Assembly (NCBI GenBank): GCA_900473415.1
Contig: UCLR01000005.1
Location: 62,001-126,000 of the forward strand
DNA: 64,000 nt
Source of the DNA: Hyphomicrobiales bacterium
Lineage (GTDB): Bacteria; Pseudomonadota; Alphaproteobacteria; Rhizobiales; Beijerinckiaceae
Reading direction: 5' to 3'
Positions 45,768-57,449 of the stretch are shown here, piece after piece; the first letter of the stretch is position 1; every line of letters begins with the position of its first letter. A program made the translations under genes and the position numbers. The notes beneath the pieces are model-generated. The model did not search any database, was not told the DNA's origin, and worked only from the letters and a program-made list of their open reading frames with translations.

Positions 45768-47381
45768 TCACTTGGCCTTCGGCTTCACCGACATCGCCAG
45801 CATGAACTGGTCGGCGCGGCCCTTGACGTCGAGCTCGGACTTGAAGGCCCAGATGCCGCTCTCGAAATGGATCGGGATGAAGGCGTTGTCGGCGAGGACG
45901 AGCTTGCCGGCCTCTTGCAGCAGCGCCGCACGCTTGGCGTCGTCGAGCGTCGTGACGGCCTCGCGGATCACCTTGTCGAACTGGTCGTTCTTGTAGCCGC
46001 CGTAGTTCGAGCCGCCGAGCGTCTTGGTCTCGTTCGGGGTCGGCGGCCACTGGCGCAGGAAGGAGGCCGCCTCGCCGGTGGCCGAGCCCCAGCCGCCGAG
46101 GGCGACGGAGAATTCCTTCTTGGCGCGGCGGGGGAAGTAGATCGCGCGGGTCATGGCGTCGACATCGGTCTTGATGCCGATCTGCGTCAGGTATTGCGCC
46201 ACGGCCTGGGTGATCTGGCTGTCGTTGATGTAGCGGTCGTTGGTCGTGGAGAGGGTGAGCTGGAAGCCCTTGGCGTAGCCCGCCTCGGCGAGCAGCTTCT
46301 TCGCCTGAGCGGGGTCGTAGGCGAGCTTCGGCGGGTTCGGCTGCGTGCCGAACATGCCGGTCGGCAGGTACTGGTAGGCCGGCTCGGCCGCGCCATCCAT
46401 GATGCGCTTGACGATAGCGTCGCGGTCGATGGCGAGCGACATCGCATGGCGCACGCGCGGATCCTTCAGCGGGTTCTTGCCGTCCTCCGACTTGACGAAG
46501 GGGCTCTGGTCGCGGGCGACGTCGAGCTGGAAGTAGACCACGCGGGTCGAGGGCGTGATGACGTGATCGAAGCGCTTGTCACCCTTGATGCGGCCGAGGT
46601 CGCGCGCGGCCGGGTTCTCGATCACGTCGTAGTCACCGGCGAGCAGGCCGGCGAGGCGCGGGCCGGCGTTGGTCACTGGCAGCAGGCGCACGGTTGCCCA
46701 GGGCTCGGCCTTGCCCCAATAGGTCGGGTTGCGCTCGAGTTCGATCGCCGAGCCGCGCACATAAGACTTGAGCTTGTAGGGGCCGGTGCCGATGGCGAGC
46801 GAGCCGTCGTTGAAGCCGTTCACCGTCGGCCAGGCGCCGGTGACGCCGCAATTCTTGGCGACGTCGTAGCTGATCGGGCCGTGCTCGACGATCGAAGCCG
46901 AGAGGATGCCCAGCCCGGAGAGCAGGTTCGGCAGCAGCGGTTCCGGGTTGATCGTGTTGATCACCAGGGTGTGCGGATCGGGCGCCTCGACCGCGGCGAA
47001 GTTGGCGGTGACGTCGGCGAAGGAATCCGAGACCTTGGTCTCGTTCTTCAGCGTGCGGCAGAAGGTGAAGACCACGTCCTCGGCGGTGAAGGGCTTGCCG
47101 TTGGAGAACTTCACGCCGTCGCGCAGCTTGAAGGTCCAGCGATTCTTGCCGTCGTTCTCCCAGGAGGCGGCGAGGCCGGGGCGCAGCTTCTGCTGCTCGT
47201 CCTGAGTGACGAGGGAATCGAAAATGTGCTGAGCCAGCGCATTGTTCGGGGTGAGGTCGTGATAGTGCGGATCGACGGCCGTCGGCTCGGAAGCCAGCGC
47301 GATACGCAGGGTTTGCGCCGAGGCCGCCGTGGCGGCCAGGCAGGCTGCGGCGATGGCCGCGACGAACACAGGTTGACGCAT
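45768..47381 (-). CDS. Peptide-type ABC importer substrate-binding protein
   Basis: 537 residues from the ATG at 47381, chosen because it starts the signal peptide MRQPVFVAAIAAACLAATAASA. Family 5 binding protein: AASWENDGKNRWTFKLRDGVKFSNGKPFTAEDV block near residues 65-95. First gene of the second peptide-importer operon; divergent from an RpiR regulator across 92 bases. It is clearly different from the two paralogous binding proteins at 33880 and 37116. RpiR control hints at an amino-sugar or muropeptide-like ligand; this is inference. Confidence 0.9.
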   Translation of the reverse strand: MRQPVFVAAIAAACLAATAASAQTLRIALASEPTAVDPHYHDLTPNNALAQHIFDSLVTQDEQQKLRPGLAASWENDGKNRWTFKLRDGVKFSNGKPFTAEDVVFTFCRTLKNETKVSDSFADVTANFAAVEAPDPHTLVINTINPEPLLPNLLSGLGILSASIVEHGPISYDVAKNCGVTGAWPTVNGFNDGSLAIGTGPYKLKSYVRGSAIELERNPTYWGKAEPWATVRLLPVTNAGPRLAGLLAGDYDVIENPAARDLGRIKGDKRFDHVITPSTRVVYFQLDVARDQSPFVKSEDGKNPLKDPRVRHAMSLAIDRDAIVKRIMDGAAEPAYQYLPTGMFGTQPNPPKLAYDPAQAKKLLAEAGYAKGFQLTLSTTNDRYINDSQITQAVAQYLTQIGIKTDVDAMTRAIYFPRRAKKEFSVALGGWGSATGEAASFLRQWPPTPNETKTLGGSNYGGYKNDQFDKVIREAVTTLDDAKRAALLQEAGKLVLADNAFIPIHFESGIWAFKSELDVKGRADQFMLAMSVKPKAK

Positions 47382-47419
47382 GATGAGAACCGCTCCCACT
47401 TGCCGTTTTGACAGGTTTA

Positions 47420-47455
47420 TTTTCGTTCGGTAGCAAACATGAAAATTTTCGAACG
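47420..47455. promoter_or_regulatory. Repeated TTTTCGWWCG sites, candidate RpiR operator
   Basis: TTTTCGTTCG (47420-47429) and TTTTCGAACG (47446-47455) are near-identical direct repeats 26 bases apart. Their CGTTCG and CGAACG ends also pair as an inverted repeat, and the second copy overlaps the palindrome GAAAATTTTC (47441-47450). They lie in the divergent region between importer operon and RpiR gene. Confidence 0.45.
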
Positions 47456-47473
47456 TCAACGGGGTGGAGGCGA

Positions 47474-48346
47474 ATGTCCCAAGGCTTGAAGCCGTCGACG
47501 GATCTCTCGAACCGGATCGCGCAGATCTACCCGTCGCTGAGCAATGGGCATCGCCGCGCGGCCGATTTCGTGCTGCAGCACCCGCTCGATGTTGCGACGA
47601 TGCCGATCGAGGGGCTCGCGGAAGGGAGCGGAACCTCCAACGCCACGGTGACGCGCTTCGTCCGCGCCCTCGGCTATGGCGGCTATGGAGAATTCCGCAG
47701 CGCGCTGTCGGCGGCGCTGAAGGTCGCCCATGCGCCGGTCGACAGCTTCGCCGGTGCGCGCTCAGAGGCAGGCTCGGTCTACGCTACCTTCGCCGCCGCC
47801 CTTGCCGACCAGGCCGCCAACCTGCAGACCGCCCGCGACGGATTGACGGAGGCGGCCGTGACGCGCGCGGTTGAGCTCCTGCTGAAGGCGCCGCGCGTCT
47901 TCATCGCCGCCTCCGGCGCGAGCCATCACGTCGCCTCCTTTCTCGAGGATGGGCTGGCGCTCTATCTCGGCGCCGATGTCGTCTTCGCGTCCTCGCGCAC
48001 GGGTCCCGAACGCGCCATCCGGCACATGATGTCGGCGCGCCCCGACGATCTCGTGGTGGCAATCTCGGTGCCGCGCTATTCCCGCGCGACGCTGGACCTG
48101 GCGAACTTCGCCAAGAAGCGCGGGGCGGCTGTGCTCGCGCTCACCGACAGCCCGACATCGCCCCTGGCGGCGATTGCCGACGCCACGCTCTTCGCCCCCG
48201 CGCGCAGCCATCTCCTCCCGAATTCCCCGACTGCCGTCTTCGCCCTGGCGGACGCGCTGATCGCGGCCGTCGCACGGGAGCGCCCGGACGCGGTCGAGGC
48301 GCTCAAGGAATTGAGCGAGAGCCTGCTCTGGACGTTCTCTCGCTGA
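47474..48346 (+). CDS. RpiR/MurR-family regulator
   Basis: 290 residues from the ATG at 47474 (GGGGTG upstream); open frame to 47408 is not needed. N-terminal helix-turn-helix of the RpiR type with IEGLAEGSGTSNATVTRFVRALGYGGYGEFR (about 45-75), then a SIS sugar-phosphate isomerase domain (about 120-270) with VFIAASGASHHVASFLEDGL and DDLVVAISVPRYSRATLDLANFAKKRGA. SIS domains usually sense sugar phosphates. Divergent from the peptide-importer operon it likely controls. Confidence 0.88.
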   Translation: MSQGLKPSTDLSNRIAQIYPSLSNGHRRAADFVLQHPLDVATMPIEGLAEGSGTSNATVTRFVRALGYGGYGEFRSALSAALKVAHAPVDSFAGARSEAGSVYATFAAALADQAANLQTARDGLTEAAVTRAVELLLKAPRVFIAASGASHHVASFLEDGLALYLGADVVFASSRTGPERAIRHMMSARPDDLVVAISVPRYSRATLDLANFAKKRGAAVLALTDSPTSPLAAIADATLFAPARSHLLPNSPTAVFALADALIAAVARERPDAVEALKELSESLLWTFSR

Positions 48347-48406
48347 GTGCTCTGGAACCGGAACCCGTTCGTCGACCTTACCCCGGTCCCGTAGCGTCCG
48401 AGAGTC

Positions 48407-48432
48407 CCGCAACGCCGCATCTGCCGTTGCGG
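48407..48432. terminator. Terminator-like hairpin after the RpiR gene
   Basis: CCGCAACG (48407-48414) and CGTTGCGG (48425-48432) form a perfect 8-bp stem with a 10-base loop, 60 bases after the RpiR stop. No clear U-tract follows. Confidence 0.4.
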
Positions 48433-48435
48433 AAC

Positions 48436-48449
48436 TTGCGCTAGCGCAA
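48436..48449. promoter_or_regulatory. Perfect 14-bp palindrome upstream of the DUF6455 gene
   Basis: TTGCGCTAGCGCAA, 51 bases before the DUF6455 start. Possible operator; the binding protein is unknown. Confidence 0.35.
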
Positions 48450-48500
48450 TGAAATGCGCCGGCGAAGCTGGATAATCTCCAGCAAAGGGAGGAGATGACC

Positions 48501-48887
48501 ATGCGCTTCGCAGAACCCGTGCGCCACTGGTTGCGCGCTCAGATGTCGTCCAGGGAGATCGACGCGCTCGACCCTGCGACCCTTGCCCAGCTCGCTCGGG
48601 ACAATGGCGTGACGGAGGTCGATTTTCACGACCTGGCGACACGCCAGGACACGAATGTGGAGCTTCTCCTGCGACAGCTCGCGCAGGCTGGGATCAACCC
48701 CGAACAGCTCGTCCACACGAATGCGAGCGTCATGCGGGACATGGAGCTCATCTGCTCGGGATGTTCCGTGGCACGCCGCTGCCGTCGTGCTCTGGACCGG
48801 CAGGGTGCAGCGCCGCACTACGCGCAATATTGTCCGAACGCGCACACCATCGACGCCTTGCGAGCAGGCTCGTCGCAGTTCTGCTAG
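48501..48887 (+). CDS. DUF6455 family protein, Cys-rich
   Basis: 128 residues. The ATG at 48501 is preferred over the one at 48495: GGGAGGAG ends 6 bases before it but only 0-2 bases before the other. Four cysteines, Cys85, Cys88, Cys94 (CSGCSVARRC) and Cys111 (YCPNAHTI), suggest a small metal or iron-sulfur site of the DUF6455 type. The N-terminal half is helical, with a SSREIDALDPATLAQLARDNGV segment. No signal or membrane segment. Function unknown. It stands alone between the RpiR gene and an MFS gene. Confidence 0.75.
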   Translation: MRFAEPVRHWLRAQMSSREIDALDPATLAQLARDNGVTEVDFHDLATRQDTNVELLLRQLAQAGINPEQLVHTNASVMRDMELICSGCSVARRCRRALDRQGAAPHYAQYCPNAHTIDALRAGSSQFC

Positions 48888-49151
48888 CTGGCCGATTCCG
48901 CCCGGCGCGCGACGTCGATGTCAAAGCGCTATTGAGACCTGTTTCGGTCGACAACCTTCCTGCAGCGTTCAGCCCGGGCATAGCGCCTACACAGGCAGCG
49001 GCGCGCGCCGCATCGAGGAAGAACGCACCGTCCGCAAGCTGAGCGGCCATGTCGAAACGGCGCTATCGCGCGGAGGGCCTCTGAACCATACCGTCCGTCC
49101 GGGCGGGAATAAGACAACGAGTTTTCGGCGAAACGAAACGACGGGAATGCC
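48888..49151. other. Intergenic stretch, nothing recognised
   Basis: 264 bases before the MFS gene without a supportable gene or clear structure; it presumably contains the MFS promoter. Confidence 0.3.
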
Positions 49152-50432
49152 ATGACGTTCATTGCGGCGCGGCGCGGCGAGGGCAGGGAAGGTGGCACAG
49201 TGCGCAGTGCCCTTCTGTTTGGGACCCCGCTGCTCGTCCTGGCTCTCGGCCACATGCTCTCCAACCTGCTGCGAACCCTGCCCGGAGTTGCCGCCGATGT
49301 GATCGCCAGCGACATCGCGGTGTCTCCCGACACCTTGGCCAGCTTGACGGGAGCCTATCACTTCGCCTTCGCCGCCGGCCAGATTCCGGTCGGCGTCGCG
49401 CTCGATCGCTACGGCGTGCGTGCGGTGTCGCTGTCGCTTTTCGCGATCGTCACAGCGGGCGCTATCCTGGCGGCGACAGCGGGAGGCCCGGGCGGGTTTC
49501 TAATCGCCCAGATCGTTCTCGGCATCGGCTGCTGCGGCATGCTGCTCTGCCCGATGACGCTGGCTGCGAAGTTGCTGACGGCCGACAAGTTCGGCCTCTG
49601 GTCAGGTCTGATACAGGGTGTCGGCAACTCCGGAATGCTGCTTTCCGCAAGCCCCATGGCCTGGCTCGTCGAGCACCAGGGCTGGCGCACCGGCTTCGGC
49701 CTCTCCGCAGCCTTGGCAGTGATCGTTGCTATGCTGGTCGTGCTGACGGTTCCCAGGGTCGTCCCGAATGCAGGCCGGGGCAATGCGACCCTGGCTTCGG
49801 AGGCCAGGCAGGTGATCAGGATCGGCCTCTCCCCGGTATTGCGAGGGGTCGTCATTCTCGCGTTGTCGTCCTTTGCTGCGGGCATCGCCGTGCGGGGCCT
49901 TTGGGGCGGGGTCTGGCTGATGGACGTCAAGCACCTGTCCCGTCTCGACGCGGGCAATGCCCTGCTGCCGCTTACCCTGGCCCTCGTCGCCGGGCCTATG
50001 CTCTACGGGCTCGCGGATCGGCGCTTTGGTCGGCGCCGCGCGGTCCTGGCGGCGACCCATCTGGTCGCCGGTGCCGCCTTGCTCGCAAGCGCCGCCGGAG
50101 GTCCGGGCGGCCCCCTGTCGAATGCCCTGGGCCTGCCGGCGATGTCTCCGACTTTCGACGTCTTCGCCTTCCTGCTTCTCGGAGCGGCTCTGGCCTCGCA
50201 GCCGCTGCTTTTCGCGATGGGGCGTGATGCCGTCCCGCCGCAGAATGCCGGCAAGGCGCTGGCCGCCATCAACCTGTCGTTCTTTACCGGAGCTGCGGTC
50301 CTGCAATCCTGCACCGGACCGATCGCGGCAGGATTGGGCGTCGGTGCCGTCATGATCTTCCTGGCCGCGGTCCTCGCGACAACGGCGACGCTGTTCGCCG
50401 TCTACACGAGGCCTGCTCGGCAGCCGCGCTGA
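49152..50432 (+). CDS. MFS transporter
   Basis: 426 residues with 12 hydrophobic segments in two halves. Between helices 2 and 3 stands the family motif in the form GVALDRYGVRAV, and the second half repeats it as GLADRRFGRRRAV. Helices 4-5 contain GIGCCGMLLCPM. The helix pattern fits the cyanate/nitrate-permease-like (CynX/NarK-like) wide group; the substrate cannot be read. Stands alone; the following ABC operon has its own start region 264 bases further on. Confidence 0.87.
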   Translation: MTFIAARRGEGREGGTVRSALLFGTPLLVLALGHMLSNLLRTLPGVAADVIASDIAVSPDTLASLTGAYHFAFAAGQIPVGVALDRYGVRAVSLSLFAIVTAGAILAATAGGPGGFLIAQIVLGIGCCGMLLCPMTLAAKLLTADKFGLWSGLIQGVGNSGMLLSASPMAWLVEHQGWRTGFGLSAALAVIVAMLVVLTVPRVVPNAGRGNATLASEARQVIRIGLSPVLRGVVILALSSFAAGIAVRGLWGGVWLMDVKHLSRLDAGNALLPLTLALVAGPMLYGLADRRFGRRRAVLAATHLVAGAALLASAAGGPGGPLSNALGLPAMSPTFDVFAFLLLGAALASQPLLFAMGRDAVPPQNAGKALAAINLSFFTGAAVLQSCTGPIAAGLGVGAVMIFLAAVLATTATLFAVYTRPARQPR

Positions 50433-50696
50433 GCCCTGCGACGAAGCTCGCGCATGGTGCCGCAGCTTCGCGCGGAAATCCCATAGCCCGCCGGGATCGA
50501 AGGCCCCCTCGTGGAGACGATCGATTGGCGCTATCCTGCGTTTTTGCTCGGCCGCTGGCGACCAGTGTGCCGAGCGCGAGCACGGAACGACCTCTGATCC
50601 GCACGGGGCGGAAGAACAGCGAGAAGCTCCCGATAGACTAATTGATGCCTGAGATCGTTCACACTCCGCTCGTCGGAGGGCTTGAAGGAGGCTGGC
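50433..50696. other. Promoter region of the glycerol-type importer operon
   Basis: No gene supported. A short inverted repeat CGAAGCT (50442-50448) with AGCTTCG (50464-50470) just after the MFS stop may be a weak terminator. The rest should carry the operon promoter. Confidence 0.3.
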
Positions 50697-51797
50697 GTGG
50701 GTCTTGTTCTCGACAGGGTGCGTCGCGACGTTGGAGCGCTGACGCATATTCACGAGACGACGCTGCGGCTGCCGCCCGGAACGATGACCGTGCTGCTCGG
50801 CGCGACGCTCGCCGGCAAGACCTCGCTGATGCGGCTGATGGCTGGCCTCGACCGCCCGACGTCCGGGCGCATCCTGGTCGAGGAGAACGGCCGGGAGCGC
50901 GATGTCACCGGTCTGCCCGTGCGCGAGCGCTCGGTCGCGATGGTCTACCAGCAGTTCATCAACTATCCGAACCTCAGCGTCTTCGAGAACATCGCCTCGC
51001 CACTCCGGGTGAAGGGCCTGCCCAAGGCGGAGATCGACGGCAAGGTGCGCGCGATGGCGAGGCTGATGCAGCTGGAGTCTTTCCTGGATCGGATGCCGCT
51101 CAACCTGTCCGGCGGGCAGCAGCAGCGCACCGCCATGGCCCGCGCGCTGATCAAGGGCGCTGATCTCGTCCTGCTCGACGAGCCGCTCGCCAATCTCGAT
51201 TACAAGCTGCGCGAGGAGCTGCGGGAGGAACTGCCGCGGATCGTCCGCATGTCGAACGCGACGGTCGTCTACGCCACCACGGAACCGCAGGAAGCGCTAC
51301 TGCTCGGCTCGCATACCGCCACGCTTTGGCAGGGCCGGGTGACGCAATACGGGCCGAGCGCCGAGGTGTATCGACGGCCGCAGGATCTCATCACGGCGCG
51401 GATTTTTTCCGATCCGCCGCTCAACCTCCTGCCTGTGACGAAAACCGGCGCCGAAATCCTGTTGCCGGACGGCTCCAAGGCTCCTGCGACGGGCGCGCTC
51501 ACCGGGCTGGCGGATGGAGACTACCAGCTCGGATTCCGCGCGCATCAGCTTGGATTGCGAGCCCCGGCCGGCACCTCTTTGCACTTTGACGGCAAGGTGG
51601 TCGTGTCCGAGATCGCGGGCTCCGAGAGCTTCGTCCATGTCGAATGCTCGGGCGGGCGCTGGGTGGCTCTTGCATCGGGTGTATACAGGCTGGAACCTGG
51701 CACGCCGATCGCGGTCCACATCGAGCCGACCACGGTCTTCGTTTTCGATTCTGCAGGCAAGCTGGCTCACGCCCCGGCTTTCCTTTCGGCCGCTTGA
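50697..51797 (+). CDS. glpS: Glycerol-type ABC importer, ATP-binding protein GlpS
   Basis: 366 residues from the GTG at 50697, which has AAGGAGG 5 bases upstream. Walker A GATLAGKT (residues 35-42, unusual filling but complete), signature LSGGQQQR (137-144), Walker B LVLLDEP. The switch-loop position is Thr195 in YATTEPQEA, where a His is normal. A C-terminal regulatory domain (about 230-366) is typical of sugar and glycerol importers. First gene of glpS-T-P-Q-DUF2160-glpV, the order known for the rhizobial glycerol importer. No glpR, glpK or glpD is in the window. Confidence 0.88.
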   Translation: MGLVLDRVRRDVGALTHIHETTLRLPPGTMTVLLGATLAGKTSLMRLMAGLDRPTSGRILVEENGRERDVTGLPVRERSVAMVYQQFINYPNLSVFENIASPLRVKGLPKAEIDGKVRAMARLMQLESFLDRMPLNLSGGQQQRTAMARALIKGADLVLLDEPLANLDYKLREELREELPRIVRMSNATVVYATTEPQEALLLGSHTATLWQGRVTQYGPSAEVYRRPQDLITARIFSDPPLNLLPVTKTGAEILLPDGSKAPATGALTGLADGDYQLGFRAHQLGLRAPAGTSLHFDGKVVVSEIAGSESFVHVECSGGRWVALASGVYRLEPGTPIAVHIEPTTVFVFDSAGKLAHAPAFLSAA

Positions 51798-51807
51798 GGA
51801 GACGCCG

Positions 51808-52886
<1,079 letters not shown>

Positions 52887-52887
<1 letters not shown>

Positions 52888-53789
52888 TGGACAAGCCCCA
52901 AAACAACCGTGCCTGGTTTCTCGTCCTGCCGGTGCTCGCGATCGTCGCCTTCTCGGCGGTGATCCCGCTGATGACGGTGGTCAATTATTCGGTGCAGGAC
53001 ACCTTCGGCAACAACCAGTTCTTCTGGAACGGCACCGGCTGGTTCCGCGAGCTGCTCGACCCGACGACCGATCTCGGCGGCCGGGTGCGCGACTCGCTTT
53101 GGCGCAACCTCCTGTTCTCCGCGATCATCCTGACGATCCAGGTTCCGCTCGGCATTGCGGTCGCGCTCGCCATGCCGCGAGAAGGCTGGAAGGTGGCGGC
53201 CACGCTGGTCGTCATGGCGATGCCGCTGCTCGTGCCCTGGAACGTCGTCGGCACGATCTGGCAGGTCTTTGCGCGCGGCGATATCGGGCTGCTCGGATAC
53301 ACGGTCAACCGGCTCGGCATCGACTACAATTATGTCGCGGACCCGCTCGCGGCCTGGGTGACCATCATCGTGATGGATGTCTGGCACTGGACCTCGCTGG
53401 TCGCGCTGCTCTGCTATGCCGGCCTGAAATCGATCCCGGACGCCTATTACCAGGCCGCCCGCATCGACGGCGCCAGCCGCTGGGCGGTGTTCCGCTTCAT
53501 CCAGCTGCCGAAGATGCGGCGCGTGCTGATCATCGCCGTGCTGCTGCGCTTCATGGACTCGTTCATGATCTATACCGAGCCCTTCGTCGTAACGGGCGGC
53601 GGGCCGGGCAATTCGACGACCTTCCTCTCTATCGAGCTGGTGAAGCTGGCGCTCGGCCAGTTCGATCTCGGCAAGGCCGCGGCGATGTCGATCGTCTACA
53701 ACCTGATCATCCTGGCCGTGTGCTGGGTCTTCTACACGGTGATGACCAATCTCGATGTCGAGCGTCGGCGCCCGCCGGCGGATGCGTGA
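52887..53789 (+). CDS. glpP: Glycerol-type ABC importer permease GlpP
   Basis: 300 residues, six membrane helices, MalF-type fold. Helix 1 is FLVLPVLAIVAFSAVIPLMTVV (about 10-32); the coupling loop is GLKSIPDAYYQAARIDGASRWAVFRFIQLPKM (EAA motif) near 180-215. The start overlaps the GlpT stop by one base and the following permease starts 9 bases after it. Confidence 0.88.
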
Positions 53790-53798
53790 GGGCGGCCG

Positions 53799-54674
53799 AT
53801 GACGACGGAAAGCCTCAGCACGAGCGCGACGCGTTCCGCCGCCGAGGCGACGCCGAAGGCGCGTTCCGCCTTTCGCTTCAACGGCGGCTCGCTGACGCTC
53901 GGTCTCTACCTGTTTTTCCTCGTCCTGCCGATCTACTGGCTCGTCGTGATGAGCCTGAAGACCAATGCCGAGATCAATTCCGGCATGACGCTCTGGCCCC
54001 GCGAGATCACCTTCGACAACTACCGGACGATTTTCACCGACCCGTCCTGGTATTCCGGCTACATCAACTCGCTGACCTATGTGGTCATGAACACGGTGAT
54101 CTCGATCACGCTGGCACTGCCGGCAGCCTATGCCTTCTCGCGCTACCGGTTCCTCGGCGACAAGCACCTGTTCTTCTGGCTGCTCTCGAACCGGATGGCG
54201 CCGCCTGCGATCTTCGCGCTGCCCTTTTTCAATCTCTATTCGGCAATCGGGCTGTTCGACACGCCGCTGGCGGTGGCGCTGGCGCACTGCCTGTTCAATG
54301 TGCCGCTCGCGGTCTGGATCCTCGAGGGCTTCATGTCTGGCGTGCCGCGCGAGATCGACGAGACCGCCTATCTCGACGGCTATTCCTTCCCGCGCTTCTT
54401 CGTGAGGATCTTCACGCCGATCATCGCCAACGGCATCGGCGTCACCGCCTTCTTCTGCTTCATGTTCTCCTGGGTCGAGCTCCTGCTGGCGCGCACCCTG
54501 ACAACGGTCAACGCCAAGCCGATCGCCGCGACGATGACGCGTACGGTGTCGGCGGCCGGCATGGATTGGGGGCTGCTCGCGGCCGCCGGCGTGCTGACGC
54601 TGATCCCCGGCGCGCTCGTGATCTGGTTCGTCCGAAACTACATCGCCAAGGGCTTTGCCCTGGGGAGGGTTTGA
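53799..54674 (+). CDS. glpQ: Glycerol-type ABC importer permease GlpQ
   Basis: 291 residues, MalG-type permease with a longer cytoplasmic N-terminus (about 30 residues rich in Ser, Thr and Ala). The first helix LYLFFLVLPIYWLVVMSLK is at about 37-56. The EAA coupling loop is EGFMSGVPREIDETAYLDGYSFPRFFVRIFTPI. GAGG lies 7 bases before the ATG; the stop overlaps the next gene by one base. Confidence 0.88.
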   Translation: MTTESLSTSATRSAAEATPKARSAFRFNGGSLTLGLYLFFLVLPIYWLVVMSLKTNAEINSGMTLWPREITFDNYRTIFTDPSWYSGYINSLTYVVMNTVISITLALPAAYAFSRYRFLGDKHLFFWLLSNRMAPPAIFALPFFNLYSAIGLFDTPLAVALAHCLFNVPLAVWILEGFMSGVPREIDETAYLDGYSFPRFFVRIFTPIIANGIGVTAFFCFMFSWVELLLARTLTTVNAKPIAATMTRTVSAAGMDWGLLAAAGVLTLIPGALVIWFVRNYIAKGFALGRV

Positions 54675-54955
54675 TGCCCGATCTGGCATGGATGGCGTGG
54701 ACACCGCAGACTGGGCTGTTCTTCGCCGGGCTCTTCGCCCTGCTCGGCGTGATGACGGTGCTGGCGGTCTGGCGGCCAGAGGTCGAACGTGTCGGCGTGC
54801 TCGGCATCCCGACGACACGCGGCGACCGGCTCTTCCTCAGCCTGCTCGGAGCGGCCTTCATCCACCTTGCCTGGCTCGGCCTCGCCGCCGCCGATCTGTG
54901 GTGGGCCACCGGCCTTTCGCTTCTCTACGCTGTTCTGGTTTTCCGCTTCGTCTAA
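54674..54955 (+). CDS. DUF2160 small membrane protein of the glycerol importer operon
   Basis: 93 residues with three hydrophobic segments (about 14-31, 52-68 and 75-92) and the LGIPTTRGDRLFLSLLG loop. DUF2160 proteins are found inside this type of importer operon, between the last permease and the binding protein, and are presumed to help the transporter; the exact role is unknown. The ATG overlaps the GlpQ stop by one base. Confidence 0.85.
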   Translation: MPDLAWMAWTPQTGLFFAGLFALLGVMTVLAVWRPEVERVGVLGIPTTRGDRLFLSLLGAAFIHLAWLGLAAADLWWATGLSLLYAVLVFRFV

Positions 54956-55046
54956 CCAACCACGGAGGCTGCTCTCGGACGACTACCGCCTGCGCAAACA
55001 AGGAGCCGACACGGCTCGCAAGAACAATCAACTCGTGGAGGAAACG

Positions 55047-56786
<1,740 letters not shown>

Positions 56787-56799
56787 GGCTGACAAGTCA

Positions 56800-56836
56800 G
56801 GGAGGCGGGCGGTTGGTTCCGAGCAGCCCGCTTCCC
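56800..56836 (+). terminator. Terminator-like hairpin after glpV
   Basis: GGGAGGCGGGC (56800-56810) pairs with GCCCGCTTCCC (56826-56836), one G-U, with a 15-base loop, just after the glpV stop and followed by a short ATTT. Confidence 0.5.
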
Positions 56837-56960
56837 ATTTCGATCCACCGCGAGGATCGCGCGTCGACCGTCGGCTTCTATTCGGTCCTCGGCTTTGTCC
56901 TGATGACCTACGACACGCCCATAGACGGGGCCGTCGCGAAGGAGATGGCCGAGCGGCCGC

Positions 56961-57137
56961 TCAGTTCAATGCAACAACGATGAATGTCATCAAGATAGCT
57001 GCGGTCGCAGCCATGGCGGCAAAGATCAATGGCTGGATGATTCCTGCGCTAAAGATCGTTCCCGAGATCAAGGCGCACACCGCCGCCAGGAAATAGATCG
57101 TGATGAGGGCTTTGTTCCGAGCCGTTTCGGTCAGCAT
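56961..57137 (-). CDS. Small membrane protein, 58 residues
   Basis: ATG at 57137 with GGAG 6 bases upstream. The peptide starts MLTETARNKALITIYFLAAV and holds two hydrophobic helices, about residues 11-32 and 35-56, joined by a short SGTIFSAG loop, ending VVALN. The composition (two clean membrane helices, charged N-terminus) is not what a random frame gives. A small hairpin CCGCT-GAA-AGCGG just upstream overlaps the ribosome-binding site and could modulate translation. Not recognised as a named family. It lies alone on the minus strand between glpV and the branched-chain-type binding protein. Confidence 0.6.
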   Translation of the reverse strand: MLTETARNKALITIYFLAAVCALISGTIFSAGIIQPLIFAAMAATAAILMTFIVVALN

Positions 57138-57449
57138 TGCGCGCTCCGCTTTCAGCGGATTGGCTGTACATCACCGACGGCGGCGCTCTTTGTGATGGAG
57201 CAAAGAAGATGGCGGGCGCCGCGGAGGTGCGCGGTAGCACCGAGACGACGGGCGACGCTGTGCAGCTCGTCGCGTCGCGCCAGGAAGGCCATCGGACTTT
57301 GGTACTTCGCTTTGGCGGTGGGTGAGGCGCCATCCGACATAGACTAAAGGATAACAAAGGACGCGGTTCAGGCGGACGCGCAGATATTTCATCATGACGG
57401 CAATCGGGCGTTCAGATCCGATCTAATCCATTAAATCGGGAGGATAACG
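57138..57449. promoter_or_regulatory. Region upstream of the branched-chain-type importer
   Basis: 312 bases with no convincing gene. Near its right end an odd-centred palindrome AGATCCGATCT (57414-57424) lies 26 bases before the ATG and could be an operator; the divergent small gene and the importer presumably both have promoters here. Confidence 0.35.
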
